Positions 6,929 through 9,309 of a DNA stretch of 9,309 bases are shown here, piece by piece. A program made the position numbers and the translations under genes. Below the pieces are notes generated by a model. That model did not search any database, was not told the origin of the DNA, and saw only the letters and a program-made list of their open reading frames with translations. How positions within the stretch are numbered: position 1 is the first letter of the stretch; every line of letters starts with the position of its first letter. This DNA is from Gracilimonas sp031580945 (GTDB taxonomy: Bacteria > Bacteroidota > Rhodothermia > Balneolales > Balneolaceae): NCBI GenBank assembly GCA_031580945.1, contig JAVLBT010000120.1, forward strand, positions 1-9,309, in the 5' to 3' direction.

Positions 6929-7669
6929 ATGTCAGATTCGAAGGTAAACAGAACGGGAATCATATTAGCAGCAGGCTTTGGCTCCCGGTTGGTCGGTGCA
7001 GACGAAGAAACACGCCTAAAACCCCTAACAAATGTAAACGGAACACCACTGATCTACCGTACTATTCATAGCCTTAATATTGCGGGATGTTCAAAAGTGG
7101 TGATTGTACTTGGATATGGTTTTGAGGAGATCAAAAGTGATATTCGGGACTCTTACGAGGGAAATACTCCGATAGTATTCGTGCAAAACAAACAATATGA
7201 TCTGAGTAATGGAGTTTCAGTTTTAGCAGCAGAATCTCATATTGAAGGTGACTTTATCTTGACAATGGCGGATCATATTCTTTCCGATGAAATGATGAAA
7301 CTGGCTAAAGTTCACCAACCGCCTAAATGTGGTGCAACCCTGTTAGTAGATCATAAAGTAGATTCCATTTTTGATATGGACGATGCCACCAAAGTACTAA
7401 CAAAGAACGGTGCAATTGAGTCAATTGGAAAGCAAATCTCTGAATTTAACTGCATTGATACCGGGGTTTTTATTTGTACGTCAGCACTGATGGATGAGAT
7501 CAAAAAAGTATATCAGAATAAAGGTGATGCTTCACTTTCAGATGGTATTCAGGCTTTGGCTAACCGGGGAACCATGAATACCCTCGATATTGGAAAAGCT
7601 TTTTGGCAAGATGTTGACACACCTGAAATGCTGGCTCATGCAGAGAAAATGCTGGCTGCCGAAGTTTAG
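6929..7669 (+). CDS. CTP:inositol-1-phosphate cytidylyltransferase-like protein
   Basis: This 246-residue single-domain nucleotidyltransferase is expected to join CTP and inositol-1-phosphate into CDP-inositol. It shows GIILAAGFGSRL (10-21) with the nucleotide-binding loop, the conserved Lys31-Pro32, YDLSNGVSVLAA (90-101), and FILTMADHIL (109-118) with a metal-binding Asp115. DDATKV (151-156), CIDTGVFIC (175-183) and FWQDVDTPE (225-233), with a second metal ligand near Asp229, complete the set. The SNG, TM-DH and ATKV signatures are those I associate with the cytidylyltransferase half of the archaeal and thermophile di-inositol-phosphate enzyme. The membrane-bound CDP-alcohol transferase half of that bifunctional enzyme is absent. 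Phosphocholine (LicC-like) or sugar-phosphate nucleotidyltransferase activity is the alternative, but direct coupling to the inositol-phosphate synthase, 13 bases upstream, favours inositol. The only start used is ATG at 6929, without Shine-Dalgarno. Confidence 0.85.
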   Translation: MSDSKVNRTGIILAAGFGSRLVGADEETRLKPLTNVNGTPLIYRTIHSLNIAGCSKVVIVLGYGFEEIKSDIRDSYEGNTPIVFVQNKQYDLSNGVSVLAAESHIEGDFILTMADHILSDEMMKLAKVHQPPKCGATLLVDHKVDSIFDMDDATKVLTKNGAIESIGKQISEFNCIDTGVFICTSALMDEIKKVYQNKGDASLSDGIQALANRGTMNTLDIGKAFWQDVDTPEMLAHAEKMLAAEV

Positions 7670-7712
7670 GTATACGAACTTTCAACAAGATCAAAAAGAC
7701 GTAGTAAACTTG

Positions 7713-8765
7713 CTATTTGGGTGCAAGATAGTAGAAATATCCCGGTTTCTTCCCGTTAATAGTAACCCGTCCATTCATTTCGATTAACTCTCCGCCTACT
7801 ACCTGTTTTGCCAAAAATCGTTTTACACCACCCAGTTCATTTAGGAGGGAAAACGTATTTAAATGTTCACTTACCCTAATATCCAAGGCCTCCATTTGAT
7901 AGGGTTTAACCCTGATCTGTGTATCTAAATGACTTGGTTTATCGGCATTGGATATCTGTTCTATCAGGGCCGGTGTGAGCATTGTTGCCTGTCCTTTTTG
8001 AAAACGTACGCCATATCCGATCGGGGTTTGTAAATTGGATTTTTTTAGTTTTAGAAAATGAAAATAGAACCCGTCATTCATGTCGCCTGATTTTACGCGA
8101 AAACTACGTTCAATAATTTCATTACTCAGGTTATTCTGATAAATGTGATCCATATAGCCGGTTCCTTCCACAAAAGTGGTGTCCCCTTTAACCGCCACAA
8201 AACCTTTTACTTTTGCATGGGGGATTAGCAGGTATAATCCCACTTCATTGGAGTCAAATTTATATACTCCATCACCTAATACTTTTCCTCTTGCAATATC
8301 ATAATAAGTGAGATCGACATCGTACAAAACACCATCTTTGTTGGTTCGGTAGCGAACGCGGTGTTCATTTTCAAATCGGCCTTTTGCCCAAAATGTACGT
8401 TCAGGATGCAAATCTATATAATTACTGTCGGGTTCATTTACAAATGTATCGGGGCTGTACTCTTTATTTACGATATAATCCTTTCCATCGGGCATATTCA
8501 CCATTAGCCTCGTACCGGTTACGCGTCCCTTGAATGAGGAACCAAAATCATTAATAGAAAAGTTTATGATCACTTGCATACCATCACTTAGGTCAGCATG
8601 GTACGTCCATATCTCATTGAAATATTTAGAAGAAAGATTTACATCGCGGAAGTCTTTTTGTTCAGCATCCCGAAATGATCCGGATGGAAAGGTTATAGCC
8701 TGAGCCATCAGGGTGGTTGGTAAAATGAGCGTAAGGATCAGTAGCCGCAAAAAGGAAATAGGCAT
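7713..8765 (-). CDS. Secreted lipocalin-like protein (AttH/CrtC-type fold)
   Basis: The mature protein resembles the double-lipocalin AttH/CrtC/Svf1 superfamily, which includes carotenoid 1,2-hydratase and many uncharacterised proteins that bind or modify hydrophobic ligands. Evidence is the order of motifs (numbered from the ATG at 8819): EIWTYHADLSDGMQVIINF (69-87), IPHAKVKGFVAVKGD (199-213), and EGTGYMDHIYQN (218-229), the G-GY-DH signature of the group, plus alternating beta-type sequence throughout. I start it at the ATG at 8765 because MPISFLRLLILTLILP and TTLMAQA then form an ordinary signal peptide with cleavage after AQA. The frame is open to an ATG at 8819, 18 codons earlier, which gives an awkwardly long leader. 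It stands alone, converging with the CDP-inositol operon 43 bases away and divergent from the MMPL exporter. Ligand and reaction are unknown; it need not be carotenoid-related. Confidence 0.72.
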   Translation of the reverse strand: MPISFLRLLILTLILPTTLMAQAITFPSGSFRDAEQKDFRDVNLSSKYFNEIWTYHADLSDGMQVIINFSINDFGSSFKGRVTGTRLMVNMPDGKDYIVNKEYSPDTFVNEPDSNYIDLHPERTFWAKGRFENEHRVRYRTNKDGVLYDVDLTYYDIARGKVLGDGVYKFDSNEVGLYLLIPHAKVKGFVAVKGDTTFVEGTGYMDHIYQNNLSNEIIERSFRVKSGDMNDGFYFHFLKLKKSNLQTPIGYGVRFQKGQATMLTPALIEQISNADKPSHLDTQIRVKPYQMEALDIRVSEHLNTFSLLNELGGVKRFLAKQVVGGELIEMNGRVTINGKKPGYFYYLAPK

Positions 8766-8876
8766 TAAAATGGAGTACCTGAGGTTTATTTGAGAAAATA
8801 ATAGCTGTAAGAAGCTCATGGCTTACGATAAAGAAATATTTGGTTATGTAGATGATCGCTCATCTCATAACCTTAC

Positions 8877-8902
8877 AGATCTGAATTTGTTGTTCCAGAT
8901 CT
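8877..8902. repeat. Seven-base inverted repeat around AGATCTG
   Basis: AGATCTG (8877-8883) and CAGATCT (8896-8902) are exact inverse complements separated by 12 bases. The outer centres are 19 bases apart, about two helical turns, as in a dimeric regulator site. It lies upstream of the divergent genes on both sides. A chance occurrence is possible. Confidence 0.35.
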
Positions 8903-8963
8903 TACATAAGTGAAATAACCCTGTGGAGCTGTATTTGTTATTCTTTTTGATAGTAAAATAGCG

Positions 8964-8971
8964 TATTTTTG
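8964..8971 (+). promoter_or_regulatory. Putative -7 element for the MMPL exporter gene
   Basis: TATTTTTG fits TAnnTTTG exactly. A TTTG ends at 8949, but the 14-base spacing is short. If used, the transcript starts near 8978 and has a leader of about 168 bases, long for this genome type. Confidence 0.35.
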
Positions 8972-8997
8972 GACGCTTTAATTCCCAAGACTTAAAG

Positions 8998-9019
8998 TTG
9001 GTGTTTAACACAATTTTTT
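8998..9019 (+). terminator. Weak hairpin plus T-run in the exporter leader
   Basis: TTGGTG (8998-9003) can pair with CACAA (9009-9013), with one bulged G and a five-base loop, immediately followed by TTTTTT (9014-9019). The shape is that of an intrinsic terminator, but the stem has only about five pairs. It could be a leftover terminator, an attenuator in the exporter leader, or chance. Confidence 0.2.
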
Positions 9020-9145
9020 ATTCACTAAGTAGTAAACAAAGTAATACATAGGTATTTTACCGGTATGATGCAATTGGTAAGGAACGTCTGTTCTATAACA
9101 TTACTTTCATAGATATAATCAAAAGTCATAAGTTTTCCTTTATTA

Positions 9146-9309
9146 ATGAAGAACGTTCTTAAGCTTTTTAAGTCCATCTTACATTTCAATTATTCGCATC
9201 CTTTCTGGGTTTTGGTTATAAGCCTTCTTATAGCTGTTGTAGGAGGATATTATGCACTTCAGCTTAAAGTGGATACCGATATCGCCAATTTACTGCCTGA
9301 GGATAACCC
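9146..9309 (+). CDS. MMPL/RND-type membrane exporter, N-terminus only
   Basis: Only 54 complete codons and two bases of the next (a proline) are in the window. The reading MKNVLKLFKSI, then a single hydrophobic helix (FWVLVISLLIAVVGGYYAL, about 20-38), then LKVDTDIANLLPEDNP is the hallmark of MMPL-type RND transporters. In these the first membrane helix leads into a periplasmic domain opening with a D-(D/N)-LLP-(D/E)-(D/N)-P turn. The group includes lipid and hopanoid exporters. An in-frame TAA at 9116-9118 and the absence of another ATG support the start at 9146. There is no Shine-Dalgarno. Substrate is unknown. Confidence 0.85.
   Translation, partial: MKNVLKLFKSILHFNYSHPFWVLVISLLIAVVGGYYALQLKVDTDIANLLPEDN

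Larger units (their letters stand above)
8766..9145. other. Gene-free stretch between divergent genes
   Basis: About 380 AT-rich bases lie between the lipocalin-like gene and the MMPL exporter (about 326 if the upstream ATG at 8819 is used). I see no coding sequence or tRNA in it. It holds an inverted repeat (8877-8902), a plus-strand TATTTTTG (8964-8971) and a small hairpin followed by six T (8998-9019). No CAAAnnTA, the reverse-strand promoter signal, was found for the lipocalin-like gene. Confidence 0.6.

Noticed and set aside
7670..7712. A terminator between the convergent cytidylyltransferase and lipocalin-like genes
   Set aside because: The 43-base gap shows no convincing inverted repeat or T-run on either strand.
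7590..7787. A 65-codon forward frame across the end of the cytidylyltransferase and into the lipocalin-like gene
   Set aside because: It overlaps two well-supported genes, has no start signal and no recognisable sequence.
9065..9112. A 15-residue forward open frame (MMQLVRNVCSITLLS) ahead of the exporter gene
   Set aside because: It has no ribosome binding site and shows no run of regulatory codons, so a leader peptide cannot be supported.
1..9309. CRISPR arrays, insertion sequences, tRNA genes or phage-type attachment repeats
   Set aside because: No regularly spaced repeats, transposase or integrase motifs, tRNA-like folds or long direct repeats were seen on reading both strands.

Overview
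The window looks like chromosomal DNA from a member of the Bacteroidota or a related FCB lineage such as Balneolota. Four of the intergenic start regions carry TAnnTTTG (the Bacteroidota-type -7 element), most genes lack a Shine-Dalgarno sequence, the DNA is AT-rich by eye, and the inositol-phosphate synthase belongs to the bacterial subtype with an LTPGMGAVATT nucleotide-binding segment. The phylum is an inference; there is no rRNA or other marker gene in the window.

Layout, left to right. A family-4 glycosyltransferase, cut by the left edge, reads leftward (1-683). Divergent from it is a rightward three-gene operon: a TagB/TagF-like CDP-alcohol phosphotransferase (835-2010), then two PAPS-dependent sulfotransferases (2042-3040 and 3055-3951). 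The operon meets, almost end to end, a leftward Wzx-type polysaccharide flippase (3960-5396), with a stem-loop at the junction. Divergent from the flippase is a rightward two-gene operon: myo-inositol-phosphate synthase (5596-6915) and a cytidylyltransferase that closely resembles CTP:inositol-1-phosphate cytidylyltransferase (6929-7669). Next come a leftward gene for a secreted lipocalin-like AttH/CrtC-type protein (7713-8765) and a gene-free stretch of about 380 bases. At the right edge is the first 55 residues of a rightward MMPL/RND-type membrane exporter.

How the genes may work together. Glycosyltransferase, phosphotransferase, sulfotransferases and flippase together suggest the edge of a surface-polysaccharide locus. 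The synthase/cytidylyltransferase pair should convert glucose-6-phosphate to inositol-1-phosphate and then to CDP-inositol. No CDP-alcohol phosphatidyltransferase, the usual consumer of CDP-inositol, is visible. The only enzyme in the window of a class that uses a CDP-activated polyol is the TagB/TagF-like protein. The main hypothesis is that this locus builds a sulfated surface glycan carrying phospho-inositol. The alternative is that CDP-inositol feeds an inositol lipid or di-inositol-phosphate pathway encoded outside the window.
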